From positions 66,803,342 through 66,867,341 of the forward strand of contig CM047426.1 in assembly GCA_026168455.1 (NCBI GenBank): a DNA stretch of 64,000 nucleotides. The letters are read 5' to 3'. The notes below the pieces were generated by a model. That model had not been told where the DNA came from. It saw only the letters and a list, made by a program, of their open reading frames with translations, and did not search any database. Every line of letters starts with the position of its first letter. Position 1 is the first letter of the stretch. Of this stretch, positions 1 through 13,671 are shown piece by piece. The DNA is from Theocolax elegans. Its lineage: Eukaryota > Arthropoda > Insecta > Hymenoptera > Cerocephalidae. The position numbers were made by a program, and so were the translations under genes.

Positions 1-50
1 AAATTCATTAAAATAGTTATGTGACAATTAAATCAGCTTTATTATTTCAG

Positions 51-1471
51 ATGCCACGTATGATTTTAAAATCAATGAATCGAATCAATTAGATGCCTTT
101 ATTTTTGCTTTGCCAGAGATGATTTCGATTTTTGAAAATTGGCCCGAATTTTGTACCATTGATTTTACATATAAATTACTACATCTGGATTTTCCTGTAG
201 GATTATTGACTGTGCTCGATGGAAATGGCTCTACGGAGATTGTTTTTGTTTGCATTGTTGAAGCGGAGAGCAAAGAGAATTTATCATGGTTACTTAATAC
301 AATTAAATCTAAATATCCGACAGTTTGTAGTAAAATTCAATCTTTTATGGCAGATAAAGATAAAACAATCCGGGATGTAGTAAAAACCACATTTTCCGTA
401 CCTGTTTACATTTGTGCTTTTCACGCATCAGATATATTTAGGAAACAAATTCATCCGGATAAAATGAACATTACAAAAAAAGATAGAGAGGAATCTTTAC
501 TGATAATACAAAAAATGATTTATGCATCGAACGAAGAACAGTATATGGAATTGTATGATGATTTATGCAAAAATGTATCACAGCCAATACTTGATTATTT
601 TAATGAAAATTGGCACAACGTTTATAAAGATTGGGTGAGAGGCTTGATGACTAGAGGTAATTTTATTATTTATACAAATAATAGACATGAAAATGTAAAT
701 GGTAAAATCAAACAATTTTGTCAAAAGTCAAATTATTTAGCAGATTTTGTACAAGAATTGGTTGATTTTGTTATTAATGTGCACCAAAACGAAAGAGATT
801 TTAAAGCAATTTCGAATTTTTCGAAACGTCCAGCTTATAAATTGTCAGATGATTTACAGCTATATTTTGAATATTTAACTAGATATGCTTTCATCTTTAT
901 TGAAAAAGAAATAACAAATCGTGAACATGTCAAAATATATCGTTTCGTTGACGAATCTACAATGGTGATTTCATCGAACATTGGCAAAGTAAAATATGTT
1001 GTAAATCTAAATTCTTGCACATGTTCGACTTTTAAATCAATGGGCTTACCATGTCGACATTTACTGAAATATAAAGAGTTGAAATCTATGTCTTTATTCG
1101 ACAAAAATCTTATTTTAGAAAGATGGACAAAAGAGTACTTTAAAAAACATCGTCTGTTTCAAACAGACTCGCCTAAAATTGATTTACAAACCTTTGTCAA
1201 TGTTGATGACAACTCGTTTAAGAATTATTCACAAAACTGTGATATTGTTGAAATTGATAATTCATCTAAGACTGATTTACAAAATGGTGAAAACAATAAT
1301 AGTTTATCTAAGACTGATTTACAAAACGGTGAAAACAATAATAGTTTATCTAAGACTGATTTACAAAACTGTGTAAATAATACTTTATCTGAGACTGGTA
1401 TACAAAATTGTGCTATTGTTAATAATAACGCAAACGATTGTATGAATCTACATAATATTAAAATTTTATAA
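51..1471 (+). CDS. MULE-type transposase with SWIM zinc finger (3' exon, partial)
   Basis: A DDE transposase of the Mutator-like group, expected to cut and paste its own transposon in the nucleus. The open frame runs unbroken from a splice-acceptor-like site (pyrimidine tract then CAG/AG at 42-50) to TAA at 1469-1471, so the N-terminus lies in an upstream exon outside the window; the first in-frame ATG is at 119. Numbering from codon 110: first catalytic Asp at 18 (TIDFTYK), second Asp at 82 (FMADKD), the MULE C..H pair at 102/105 (CAFH), catalytic Glu at 194 (NNRHENVNGK), and a SWIM finger CxCx9CxH at C303, C305, C315, H317. All expected residues are present, so the domain looks intact. The C-terminal tail has a 14-residue tandem repeat. 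The last codons and 3' flank recur at the head of two more macro-repeats. ZSWIM1/3-like host genes share this fold, but the surrounding repeats favour a transposon. Confidence 0.85.
1265..1376 (+). repeat. In-frame 42-bp tandem repeat in transposase tail
   Basis: A 42-bp unit starting with tctaagactg is present at 1265, 1307 and 1349 (the last shorter), with a diverged further copy near 1385. Because 42 is a multiple of three, the copies encode a 14-residue unit (SKTDLQNGENNNSL) and keep the frame. The tail is Asn/Ser-rich and probably disordered. Confidence 0.9.
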
Positions 1472-1940
1472 GTGAAATTGTGAATTTTTCTGTAAAAAAC
1501 CCCTTATACTGTAAAAAATATTTAGTGAATGTCATTTTTTATGAGTCCATTGTGATCGCATTGATACGAGGATAAATTTACCACTATTACAAATTTTTTA
1601 AAGAGTCGTTTTTTTTTAGTTTTTTGGCTTGGAAGTTTCAGTAGTCCGCGTACGTACGTACGTACGTACGTACAACTTTTTATACATACATTTTACCATT
1701 AATTATTACAATTGCACAACCGATAATTAATTTTGTTGTCAACAATTAATTGTCGTGGTGCCAGGTATAAATTGTATGTATTCAAAAATTATAATAAATA
1801 TATATTATTTGTAATATTAATCACAAATTATATTTAGAAATATATTTAAAATAAGCATTTTTCTGTGAATTCCCATATTACTGTAAATAATTATATAAAT
1901 AAACAATATCTTTTTTAGACTTTATGTGTCCCTGGAATTA
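1446..1940. repeat. Macro-repeat head, copy 1
   Basis: About 490 bp covering the last ~8 codons of the transposase, its stop, and the 3' flank up to the first 59-bp monomers. Nearly identical sequence recurs at 9739-10230 and 15750-16250. It contains an (ACGT)n tract at about 1648-1672 that is longer here than in the other two copies. Confidence 0.9.
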
Positions 1941-4900
1941 TGACAAACAGTTCCTAGATCTTTCGGAAATTTCGGAGGAAATTCGGGATGAGTCGACTAA
2001 TTACGGGGTTTCCTGGATATTTCGGGAATTTCTGAAATATTTCAGAAAGACTCCACTAATTACGGGATATCCTGGATATTTCGGGAATATCTGAGGAAAC
2101 TCGTGATGACTCTACCAATAACGGGATTTCCTCGATCTTTCGGGAATTCCTGAGGTATGTTGGGATGACTCTACTAATTACGGGAATTTCTGGATATTTC
2201 GGGAATTTCTGGAAAAATTCGGGATGACTACTAATTACGGGATATCTTGGAAATTTCGGGAATTTCTGAAATATTTCAGAAAGACTCCACTAATTATAGT
2301 ATTTCCTGGGATATTTCGGGAATATCTGAGGAAATTCGGGATGAATCTACCAATTACGGGATTTCCTGGATATTTAGGGAATTTCTGAGGTATATCGGGA
2401 TGATTCAACCAATTACGGGATTTCTTGGATATTACGCGAATTTCTGTGGAAATTCGGGATGAATCTACTAATTACGGAATTTCCCTTATATTTCGGGAAT
2501 TTCTGAAATATTTTAGAGAGACTCCACTAATTACGGGATTTCCTGGATTTTTCGGAAATTTCTGATGTATTTCGAAATGTCTCCACTAATTGTAGTATTT
2601 CCTGGATATTTCGGAAATTTCTGATTTATTTCGGGATGACGCTACTAATTACGGGATTTCCTGGATATTTCGGGAATTTCTGAGGTATATCTGGATAACT
2701 CTACTAAATAAGGGATTTCCTGGACCTTTCGGGAATTTTTGAGCTATTTCGGGATAACTAAACAAATTACGGGATTTCCTGGATATTTCGGGAATTTCTT
2801 AGGTATTTCTGGATAACTCTACTAATTACGGGATTTCCAGGATATTTCGGGAATTTCTGACATATTTTTGAATGTCTCCACTAATTATGGAATTTCCTGG
2901 ATATTTCGGGAATTTCTGAGGAAATTAGGGATAACACCAATAATAACGGGATTTTCTGGATACTTCGGGAATTTCTGAGATATTTCGAAATGTCTCCACT
3001 AATTGTGGAATTTCCTGGATGTTTCGGGAATTTCTGATCTATTTCGGGATGACGCTGCTAATTTCGGGATTTCCTGGATATTTCGGGAATTCCTGAGGTA
3101 TTTCTTGATAACTCTACTAATTAAGGGATTTCCTGGACATTTCGGGAATTTCCTAGGTATTTCGAAATGTCTCCACTAATTGTGGAATTTCCTGGATATT
3201 TCGGGAGTTTCTGAGGTATTTCGGGATGATTCTACCAATTACGGGTTTTCCTGGATATTACGCCAATTGCTGAGGTATTTCGGGATGACGCTACTAATTA
3301 CGGCATTTCCAGGATATTTCGGGAATTTCTGAAGAAATTCGGGATGACTACTAATTACGGGATTTCTTGGATATTTCGGGAATATCTGATGAAATTCGGG
3401 ATGAATCTACCAATTACGGGATTTCCTGGATATTTAGGGAATTTCTGAGGTATTTCGGGATGAATCTACCAATTACGGGATTTCCTGGATATTTAGGGAA
3501 TTTCTGAGGTATTTCGGGATGATTCTACCAATTACGGGATTTCCTGGATATTACGCGAAATTCAGTGGAAATTCGCGATGAATCTACCAATTACGGAATA
3601 TCCTGGACCTTTCGGGAATTTTTGAGCTATTTCGGGATAACTAAACAAATTACGGGATTTCTTGGATATTTCGGGAATATCTGAGGAAATTCGTGATGAC
3701 TCTACCAATAACGGGATTTCCTCGATCTGTCGGGAATTCCTGAGGTATGTTGGGATGACGCTACTAATTACGGGAATTTCTGGATATTTCGGGAATTTCT
3801 GCAAATATTCGGGATGACTACTAATTACGGGATTTCTTGGATATTTCGGGAATATCTGAGGAAATTCGTAATGATTCTACCAATTACGAGATTTCCTGGT
3901 TCTTTTGGGAATTGCTGAGACATTTCGGGATGACGCTACTAATTACGGGTTTCCTGGATCTTTCTGGTTTTTCTTAGCTATTTCAGGATGACTCTACTAA
4001 TTGCGGAATGTCCTGGATATTTCGCGAATTTCTGAGGAAACTCGTGATGACTCTACCAATAACGGGATTTCCTCGATCTTTCGGGAATTCCTGAGGTATG
4101 TTGGGATGACTCTACTAATTATGGGAATTTCTGGATATTTCGGGAATTTCTGGAAAAATTCGGGATGACTACTAATTACGGGATTTCTTGGAAATTTCGG
4201 GAATTTCTGAAATATTTCAGAAAGACTCCACTAATTATAGTATTTCCTGGGATATTTCGGGAATATCTGAGGAAATTCGGGATGAATCTACCAATTACGG
4301 GATTTCCTGGATATTTAGGGAATTTCTGAGGTATATCGGGATGATTCAACCAATTACGGGATTTCCTGGATATTACGCGAATTTCTGTGGAAATTCGGGA
4401 TGAATCTACTAATTACGGAATTTCCCTTATATTTCGGGAATTTCTGAAATATTTTAGAGAGACTCCACTAATTACGGGATTTCCTGGATTTTTCGGAAAT
4501 TTCTGATGTATTTCGAAATGTCTCCACTAATTGTAGTATTTCCTGGATATTTCGGAAATTTCTGATTTATTTCGGGATGACGCTACTAATTACGGGATTT
4601 CCTGGATATTTCGGGAATTTCTGAGGTATATCTGGATAACTCTACTAAATAAGGGATTTCCTGGACCTTTCGGGAATTTTTGATCTATTTCGGGATAACT
4701 AAACAAATTACGGGATTTCCTGGATATTTCGGGAATTTCTTAGGTATTTCTGGATAACTCTACTAATTACGGGATTTCCAGGATATTTCGGGAATTTCTG
4801 ACATATTTTTGAATGTCTCCACTAATTATGGAATTTCCTGGATATTTCGGGAATTTCTGAGGAAATTAGGGATAACACCAATAATAACGGGATTTTCTGG

Positions 4901-7665
4901 ATACTTCGGGAATTTCTGAGATATTTCGAAATGTCTCCACTAATTGTGGAATTTCCTGGATGTTTCGGGAATTTCTGATCTATTTCGGGATGACGCTGCT
5001 AATTTCGGGATTTCCTGGATATTTCGGGAATTCCTGAGGTATTTCTTGATAACTCTACTAATTAAGGGATTTCCTGGACATTTCGGGAATTTCCTAGGTA
5101 TTTCGAAATGTCTCCACTAATTGTGGAATTTCCTGGATATTTCGGGAGTTTCTGAGGTATTTCGGGATGATTCTACCAATTACGGGTTTTCCTGGATATT
5201 ACGCCAATTGCTGAGGTATTTCGGGATGACGCTACTAATTACGGCATTTCCAGGATATTTCGGGAATTTCTGAAGAAATTCGGGATGACTACTAATTACG
5301 GGATTTCTTGGATATTTCGGGAATATCTGATGAAATTCGGGATGAATCTACCAATTACGGGATTTCCTGGATATTTAGGGAATTTCTGAGGTATTTCGGG
5401 ATGAATCTACCAATTACGGGATTTCCTGGATATTTAGGGAATTTCTGAGGTATTTCGGGATGATTCTACCAATTACGGGATTTCCTGGATATTACGCGAA
5501 ATTCAGTGGAAATTCGCGATGAATCTACCAATTACGGAATATCCTGGACCTTTCGGGAATTTTTGAGCTATTTCGGGATAACTAAACAAATTACGGGATT
5601 TCTTGGATATTTCGGGAATATCTGAGGAAATTCGTGATGACTCTACCAATAACGGGATTTCCTCGATCTGTCGGGAATTCCTGAGGTATGTTGGGATGAC
5701 GCTACTAATTACGGGAATTTCTGGATATTTCGGGAATTTCTGGAAATATTCGGGATGACTACTAATTACGGGATTTCTTGGATATTTCGGGAATATCTGA
5801 GGAAATTCGTAATGATTCTACCAATTACGGGATTTCCTGGTTCTTTTGGGAATTGCTGAGACATTTCGGGATGACGCTACTAATTACGGGTTTCCTGGAT
5901 CTTTCTGGTTTTTCTTAGCTATTTCAGGATGACTCTACTAATTGCGGGATGTCCTGGATATTTCGCGAATTTCTGAAATATTTGAGCAAGATTCCACTAA
6001 TTATAACGGGATTTTCTGGATACTTCGGGAATTTCTGAGATATTTCGAAATGTCTCCACTAATTGTGGAATTTCCTGGATGTTTCGGGAATTTCTGATCT
6101 ATTTCGGGATGAGGCTGCTAATTTCGGGATTTCCTGGATATTTCGGGAATTTCTGAAGAAATTCGGGATGAGTATAATAATTACTGAATTTCCTGGATAT
6201 TTCGGAAATTTCTGAAGAAATTCGGGATGAGTATAATAATTACTGAATTTCCTGGATATTTCGGGAATTTCTGAAAGATTTCAGCTAGGCTCCACTAATT
6301 ATGGTATTTCCTGGATATTTCGGGAATTCCTGAGGTATTTCTTGATAACTCTACTAATTAAGGGATTTCCTGGACATTTCGGGAATTTCCTAGGTATTTC
6401 GAAATGTCTCAACTAATTGTGGAATTTCCTGGATATTTCGGGAATTTCTGAGGTATTCCTGGATAACTCTACTAATTACGGGATTTCCAGGATATTTCGG
6501 GAATTTCTGAAGAAATTCGGGATGACTGCTAATTACGGAATTTCTTGGATATTTCGGGAATTTCTGAAATATTTCAGAAAGACTCCACTAATTACGGGAC
6601 TTTCTGGATATTTCGGTAATATCTAAGGAAATTCGTGATGATTCTACCAATTTCGGGATTTCCTGGATCTTTCGGGAATTGCTGAGATATTTCAGGATGA
6701 CGCTACTAATTATGGTATTTCCTGGATATTTCGGGAATTTCTGAGGTATTTCTTGATAACTCTACTAATTAAATAATATATTAATAAATAATAAAGGGAT
6801 TTCCTGGACATTTCGGGAATTTCCTAGGTATTTCGAAATGTCTCAACTAATTGTGGAATTTCCTGGATATTTCGGGAATTTCTGAGGTATTTCTGGATAA
6901 CTCTACTAATTACGGGATTTCTAGGATATTTCGAGAATTTCTGAAGAAATTCGGGATGACTGCTAATTACGAAATTTCTTGGATATTTCGGGATCTTCTG
7001 AAATATTTCAGAAAGACTCCACTAATTACGGGACCTACTGGATATTTCGGTAATATCTAAGGAAATTCGTGATGATTCTACCAATTTCGGGATTTCCTGG
7101 ATCTTTCGGGAATTGCTGAGATATTTCAGGATGACGCTACTAATTAGGGGATTTCCTGAATCTTTCGGGAATTTCTGAGGTATTTCTGAATAACTCTACT
7201 AATTAAGGGATTTCCTGGATATTTGGGGAATTTCCTAGGTATTTCGAAATGTCTCAACTAATTGTGGAATTTCCTGGATATTTCGGGAATTTCTGAGGTA
7301 TTTCTGGATAACTCTACTAATTACGGGATTTCTAGGATATTTCGGGAATTTCTGAAGAAATTCGGGATTACTGCTAATTACGAAATTTCTTGGATATTTC
7401 GGGAATTTCTGAAATATTTCAGAAAGACTCCACTAATTACGGGACTTTCTGGATATTTCGGTAATATCTAAGGAAATTCGTGATGATTCTACCAATTTCG
7501 GGATTTCCTGGATCTTTCGGGAATTGCTGAGATATTTCAGGATGACGCTACTAATTAGGGGATTTCCTGAATCTTTCGGGAATTTCTGAGGTATTTCTGA
7601 ATAACTCTACTAATTACGGGATTTCCAGGATATTTCGGGAATTTCTGATATTTTCTGGATTTTTC
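1941..7665. repeat. 59-bp minisatellite array 1 (~97 copies)
   Basis: A continuous tandem array of a monomer of about 59 bp. Typical landmarks in each copy are ctactaattacggg, atttcctggatatttcggg and aatttctgaggtatttc. Monomers are diverged from one another, but a block of 33 of them (2097-4037) is repeated almost perfectly at 4038-5980, showing a recent large duplication. Short open frames of 69-86 codons inside the array come from the repeat itself and are not genes. Confidence 0.95.
2097..5980. repeat. Two tandem 1.94-kb blocks inside array 1
   Basis: Sequence from about 2097 recurs at an offset of 1941 bp, including private variants (for example the identical 71-codon open frames at 2247 and 4188, which differ only by a point change). 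1941 bp is about 33 monomers, so this looks like unequal exchange or slippage by a whole number of monomers. Confidence 0.9.
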
Positions 7666-7904
7666 GTCTGTAAAGTTCCAAAGGTCTGGTGTACATGCAC
7701 TCTTTTTGTATAAACGCCAATCAAATGTTCTCTTTGTAGGTGTCTACGGACGAGTGGGTGGATGCTTTTATATATGGTGTGAATATGTGGTATGTGTTTG
7801 TGACTTTTTGTGTGCGCGTGTGTATAGTGTGTGGAGAGAGAGAAAGAGAGAGAGAGAGATATTTGCGTGACTCAATCGTAAAAATTTCTTTAATTGAAAG
7901 ATGA

Positions 7905-8905
7905 GGAATCTTGGCACTAGTACTTTTTTCGTACAGGAACCATTATTCATTTATACATATTCTGGGATACATAGACTTGGTTTGCAATAATTTTTTTATC
8001 ATGGGAAAATTTATGTTAATTACTCTGGTCATTACAATGGGGAATCTTGGAAATAGAACTTTTTTTTCAAGTAAAGTTATTGTTGAATTATACTTATTCT
8101 GGAATATATAGACATCGATTGTAATTATTTTTATATTGTGGGAAATTATTCATTAATCGGTCCGTTCTTTATTATGAGGAATCTTGGCACTAGTACTTTT
8201 TTCGTACAGGAACCATTATTGATTTATATATATTCTGGGATACATAGACTTGGTTTGCAATAATTTTTTTATCATGGGAAAATTTATGTTAAATACTCTG
8301 GTCATTACAATGGGGAATCTTGGAAATAGAACTTTTATTTCAAGAAAAACTATTGTTGATTACTACTTATTCTGGGATATATCGTCACCAATAGAACAAA
8401 TTTTTTTATTATGGAAAATTATTCATAAATAATTCTGTTCTTTATTATGGGGAATCTTGGCTCTGGAACCTTTTTTGTTCAGGAACCATTATTGATTTAT
8501 GCTTATTCTAGGATATATAGACATCATTTGAAAACATTGTTTTATTATGGAAATTATCCATTAATTGGTCCGTTCTTTATTATGGGGAATCTTGGCACTA
8601 GAACTTTTTTTGTAGAGGAACCATTAATGATTTATACTTATTCTGGAATATATAGACATCGATTGTAATTATTTTTTTGTTATGGGAAATTATTCATTAA
8701 TTTGTCTGCTCTTTATTGTGGGGAATCTTGGCACTGGAACCTTTTTTGTACAGGAACCATTATTGATGTATACTTATTCTGGGATACATAAACTTCGTTT
8801 GCAATAATTTTTTTATCATGGGAAATTTTATGTTAAATACTCTGTTCTTTATAATGGGTAATCTTGGAAATAGAACTTTTTTTGTACAGGAACCATTATT
8901 GATAT
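7905..8905. repeat. ~136-bp tandem repeat in spacer copy 1
   Basis: The landmark ggaatcttgg recurs near 7905, 8041, 8178, 8314, 8451, 8586, 8722 and 8858, i.e. every 135-137 bp. Each unit also carries a caggaaccattattgat-like stretch and a tatcatgggaaa-like stretch. The same block is present at about 13920-14925. Confidence 0.9.
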
Positions 8906-8909
8906 ATAC

Positions 8910-8987
8910 GTGTGTGTATGTGTGTGCGTGTGCGTGTATGTGTTTGTGTATATGTATATGTGTGTGTGTATTTGTGTGTGCGCGCGC
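8910..8987. repeat. (TG)n-rich microsatellite
   Basis: Alternating purine-pyrimidine tract dominated by TG/TA/CG dinucleotides, able in principle to form Z-DNA. Duplicated at about 14925-15003. Confidence 0.85.
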
Positions 8988-9656
8988 GTATTCAGTTAGC
9001 GAGTGTTTATGGGCATGCACATACGTGGGTGTGTTTATGAGTGAGTTTTAGCGGGCGAATGCAAAAAGAATGTGTGATAGAGAGTATTTGTAGGCCAGAG
9101 CGTTAGCATTGCGTGTAGATGAGTGGAAACTTGGACGATTGGTTTTGTGGGAAAGTGTATCCCTGCGTGACAAACGGGGTACAAAGGTAGGTGAGTACGT
9201 GTGTGTTATGTGTGGGGCTTTTTTATAGAGGATTTATTATTGATTTTTAATCAGATTAGCATTTTTAGACATCGTTTTTATAATGTTTAATATGGGAAAT
9301 TTGGTAGTAATTATTCAGTTCTTTTACTTTAAGATGTTTTGGCAATATTTTTTTGTAGAGCATCTATTATTGACTTTTCAGTTTTTCTGTGATTTCTTTA
9401 AAAAATTTTTTTTATTATGGATAATTGTGTTGTGATTATTGAGTTTTTTATTGTTTTTTTAACTTTTTATATAGAGGGTACATTATTGATTTTTTATTAT
9501 CTTGGGATATTTGGACATTCTTTATTAAAATGTATTTTCTTGTTATTTGATTACAGATTTTGTCTATAACTTAAATATTAATTAAATGAGTGAATTTGAC
9601 ATGCCCCACAGTGTGTATTTTACGTTTTAACAATTTGTTTATTTTTATTGTAGTTA

Positions 9657-9697
9657 TTATTCCTGTAGATATTAGTAATTAATATCTACAGGAATAA
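9657..9697. repeat. Perfect 18-bp inverted repeat (hairpin), copy 1
   Basis: Arms 9657-9674 and 9680-9697 are perfect reverse complements around a 5-nt loop (gtaat). An identical copy lies at 15670-15710. Confidence 0.9.
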
Positions 9698-9738
9698 ATA
9701 TAAGATGGTTTGTGTATGCGTGAGTACTTACGGGTGCA

Positions 9739-10230
9739 AATCTACATAATATTAAAATTTTATAAGTGAAATTGTGAATTTTTCTGTAAAAAACCCCTTA
9801 TACTGTAAAAAATATTTAGTGAATGTCATTTTTTATGAGTCCATTGTTATTGCATTGATACGAGGATAAATTTACCACTATTACAAATTTTTAAAAACTC
9901 GTTTTTTATTAGTTTTTTGGCTTGGAAGTTTCAGTAGTCCGCGTACGTACGTACGTACAACTTTTTATACATACATTTTACCATTAATTATTACAATTGC
10001 ACAACCGATAATTAATTTTGTTGTCAACAATTAATTGTCGTGGTGCCAGGTATAAATTGTATGTATTCAAAAATTATAATAAATATATATTATTTGTAAT
10101 ATTAATAACAAATTATATTCAGAAATATATCTAAAATAAGCATTTTTCTGTGAATTCCCATTTTACTGTAAATAATTATATCAATAAACAATATCTTTTT
10201 TTGACTTTATGTGTCCCTGGAATTATGACA
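9739..10230. repeat. Macro-repeat head, copy 2
   Basis: Repeats the transposase 3' end and flank seen at 1446-1940, starting at aatctacataat. The (ACGT)n tract (about 9943-9957) is shorter than in copy 1. No transposase coding region precedes it here. Confidence 0.9.
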
Positions 10231-13200
10231 AACAGTTCCTAGATCTTTCGGGAATTTCGGAGGTATGTTGGGATGACGCTACTAATTACGGGAATTTCTG
10301 GATATTTCGGGAATTTCTGGAAAAATTCGGGATGACTACTAATTACGGGATTTCTTGGAAATTTCGGGAATTTCTGAAATATTTCAGAAAGACTCCACTA
10401 ATTATAGTATTTCCTGGATATTTCGGGAATATCTGAGGAAATTCGGGATGAATCTACCAATTACGGGATTTCCTGGATATTTAGGGAATTTCTGAGGTAT
10501 TTCGTGATGATTCTACCAATTACGGGATTTCCTGGATATTAAGCGAAATTCAGTGGAAATTCGCGATGAATCTACCAATTACGGAATATCCTGGACCTTT
10601 CGGGAATTTTTGAGCTATTTCGGGATAACTAAACAAATTACGGGGATTTCCCTGGATATTTCGGGAATATCTGAGGAAATTCGTGATGACTCTACCAATA
10701 ACGGGATTTCCTCGATCTTTCGGGAATTCCTGAGGTATGTTGGGATGACGCTACTAATTACGGGAATTTCTGGATATTCGGGAATTTCTGGAAAAATTTG
10801 GGATGACTACTAATTACGGGGATTTCTTGGAAATTTCGGGAATTTCTGAAATATTTCAGAAAGACTCCACTAATTATAGTATTTCCTGATATTTCGGGAA
10901 TATCTGAGGAAATTCGGGATGAATCTACCAATTACGGGATTTCCTGGATAGTTAGGGAATTTCTGAGGTATTCGGGAGATTCTACCAATTACGGGATTTC
11001 CTGGATATTACGCGAAATTCAGTGGAAATTCGCGATGAATCTACCAATTACGGAATATCCTGGACCTTTCGGGAATTTTGAGCTATTTCGGGATAACTAA
11101 ACAAATTACGGGATTTCCTGGATATTTCCGGCATTGAAATTCGTGATGACTCTACCAATAACGGGATTTCCTCGATCTTTCGGGAATTCCTGAGGTATGT
11201 TGGGATGACGCTACTAATTACGGGAATTTCTGGATATTTCGGGAATTTCTGGAAAAATTTGGGATGACTACTAATTACGGGATTTCTTGGAAATTTCGGG
11301 AATTTCTGAAATATTTCAGAAAGACTCCACTAATTATAGTATTTCCTGGATATTTCGGGAATATCTGAGGAAATTCGGGATGAATCTACCAATTACGGGA
11401 TTTCCTGGATATTTAGGGAATTTCTGAGGTATTTCGGGATGATTCTACCAATTACGGGATTTCCTGGATATTACGCGAAATTCAGTGGAAATTCGCGATG
11501 AATCTACCAATTACGGAATATCCTGGACCTTTCGGGAATTTTTGAGCTATTTCGGGATAACTAAACAAATTACGGGATTTCCTGATATTTCCGGCATTCT
11601 TAGGTATTTCTGGATAACTCTACTAATTACGGGATTTCCAGGATATTTCGGGAATTTCTGACATATTTTTGAATGTCTCCACTAATTATGGAATTTCCTG
11701 GATATTTCGGGAATTTCTGAGGAAATTAGGGATAACACCAATAATAACGGGATTTTCTGGATACTTCGGGAATTTCTGAGATATTTCGAAATGTCTCCAT
11801 TAATTGTGGAATTTCCTGGATGTTTCGGGAATTTCTGATCTATTTCGGGATGACGCTGCTAATTTCGGGATTTCCTGGATATTTCGGAAATTCTGAAGAA
11901 ATTCGGGATGAGTATAATAATTACTGAATTTCCTGGATATTTCAGGAATTTCTGAAAGATTTCAGCTAGGCTCCACTAATTATGGTATTTCCTGGATATT
12001 TCGGGAATTCCTGAGGTATTTCTTGATAACTCTACTAATTAAGGGATTTCCTGGACATTTCGGGAATTTCCTAGGTATTTCGAAATGTCTCAACTAATTG
12101 TGGAATTTCCTGCATATTTCGGGAGTTTCTGAGGTATTTCGGGATGATTCTACCAATTACGGGTTTTCCTGGATATTACGCCAATTGCTGATGTATTTCG
12201 GGATGACGCTACTAATTGCGGCATTTCCAGGATATTTCGGGAATTTCTGAAGAAATTCGGGATGACTTCTAATTACGGGATTTCTTGGATATTTCGGGAA
12301 TATCTGAGGAAATTCGTAATGATTCTACCAATTACGGGATTTCCTGGTTCTTTTGGGAATTGCTGAGACATTTCGGGATGACGCTACTAATTACGGGTTT
12401 CCTGGATCTTTCTGGTTTTTCTTAGCTATTTCAGGATGACTCTACTAATTGCGGGATGTCCTGGATATTTCGCGAATTTCTGAAATATTTGAGCAAGATT
12501 CCACTAATTATAACGGGATTTTCTGGATACTTCGGGAATTTCTGAGATATTTCGAAATGTCTCCACTAATTGTGGAATTTCCTGGATGTTTCGGGAATTT
12601 CTAATCTATTTCGGGATGACGCTGCTAATTTTGGGATTTCCTGGATATTTCGGAAATTTCTGAAGAAGTTCGGGATGAGTATAATAATTACTGAATTTCC
12701 TGGATATTTCGGGAATTTCTGAAAGATTTCAGCTAGGCTCCACTAATTATGGTATTTCCTGGATATTTCGGGAATTCCTGAGGTATTTCTTGATAACTCT
12801 ACTAATTAAGGGATTTCCTGGACATTTCGGGAATTTCCTAGGTATTTCGAAATGTCTCAACTAATTGTGGAATTTCCTGGATATTTCGGGAATTTCTGAG
12901 GTATTTCTGGATAACTCTACTAATTACGGGATTTCCAGGATATTTCGGGAATTTCTGAAGAAATTCGGGATGACTGCTAATTACGGAATTTCTTGGATAT
13001 TTCGGGAATTTCTGAAATATTTCAGAAAGACTCCAATAATTACGGGACTTCCTGGATATTTCGGTAATATCTAAGGAAATTCGTGATGATTCTACCAATT
13101 TCGGGATTTCCTGGATCTTTCGGGAATTGCTGAGATATTTCAGGATGGCGCTACTAATTATGGTATTTCCTGGATATTTCGGGAATTTCTGAGGTATTTC

Positions 13201-13671
13201 TTGATAACTCTACTAATTAAGGGATTTCCTGGACATTTCGGGAATTTCCTAGGTATTTCGAAATGTCTCAACTAATTGTGGAATTTCCTGGATATTTCGG
13301 GAATTTCTGAGGTATTTCTGGATAACTCTACTAATTACGGGATTTCTAGGATATTTCGGGAATTTCTGAAGAAATTCGGGATGACTGCTAATTACGGAAT
13401 TTCTTGGATATTTCGGGAATTTCTGAAATATTTCAGAAAGACTCCACTAATTACGGGACTTTCTGGATATTTCGGTAATATCTAAGGAAATTCGTGATGA
13501 TTCTACCAATTTCGGGATTTCCTGGATCTTTCGGGAATTGCTGAGATATTTCAGGATGACGCTACTAATTAGGGGATTTCCTGGATCTTTCGGGAATTTC
13601 TGAGGTATTTCTGAATAACTCTACTAATTACGAGATTTCCAGGATATTTCGGGAATTTCTGATATTTTCTG
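10231..13671. repeat. 59-bp minisatellite array 2 (~58 copies)
   Basis: Same monomer family as array 1 in the same orientation. Sub-blocks of monomers are shared with array 1 (for example the stretch around 12865-13485 matches 6417-7471), so the arrays arose by duplication, not independently. Some monomers have lost 1-8 bp (for example near 10940-11140). Confidence 0.95.

Larger units (their letters stand above)
7666..9738. repeat. Macro-repeat spacer, copy 1
   Basis: A 2.07-kb non-59-bp segment between arrays. In order it holds a (GA)n tract (7833-7859), about seven copies of a ~136-bp repeat (7905-8905), a (TG)n tract (about 8910-8987), T-rich DNA, and a perfect 18-bp hairpin (9657-9697). 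It is repeated at 13672-15749 with over 95 percent identity by eye. I see no gene in it. Confidence 0.9.

Noticed and set aside
7768..9051. Frames rich in Cys/Val or His/Thr over the (TG)n and (GA)n tracts
   Set aside because: Dinucleotide repeats translate without stops; no domain.
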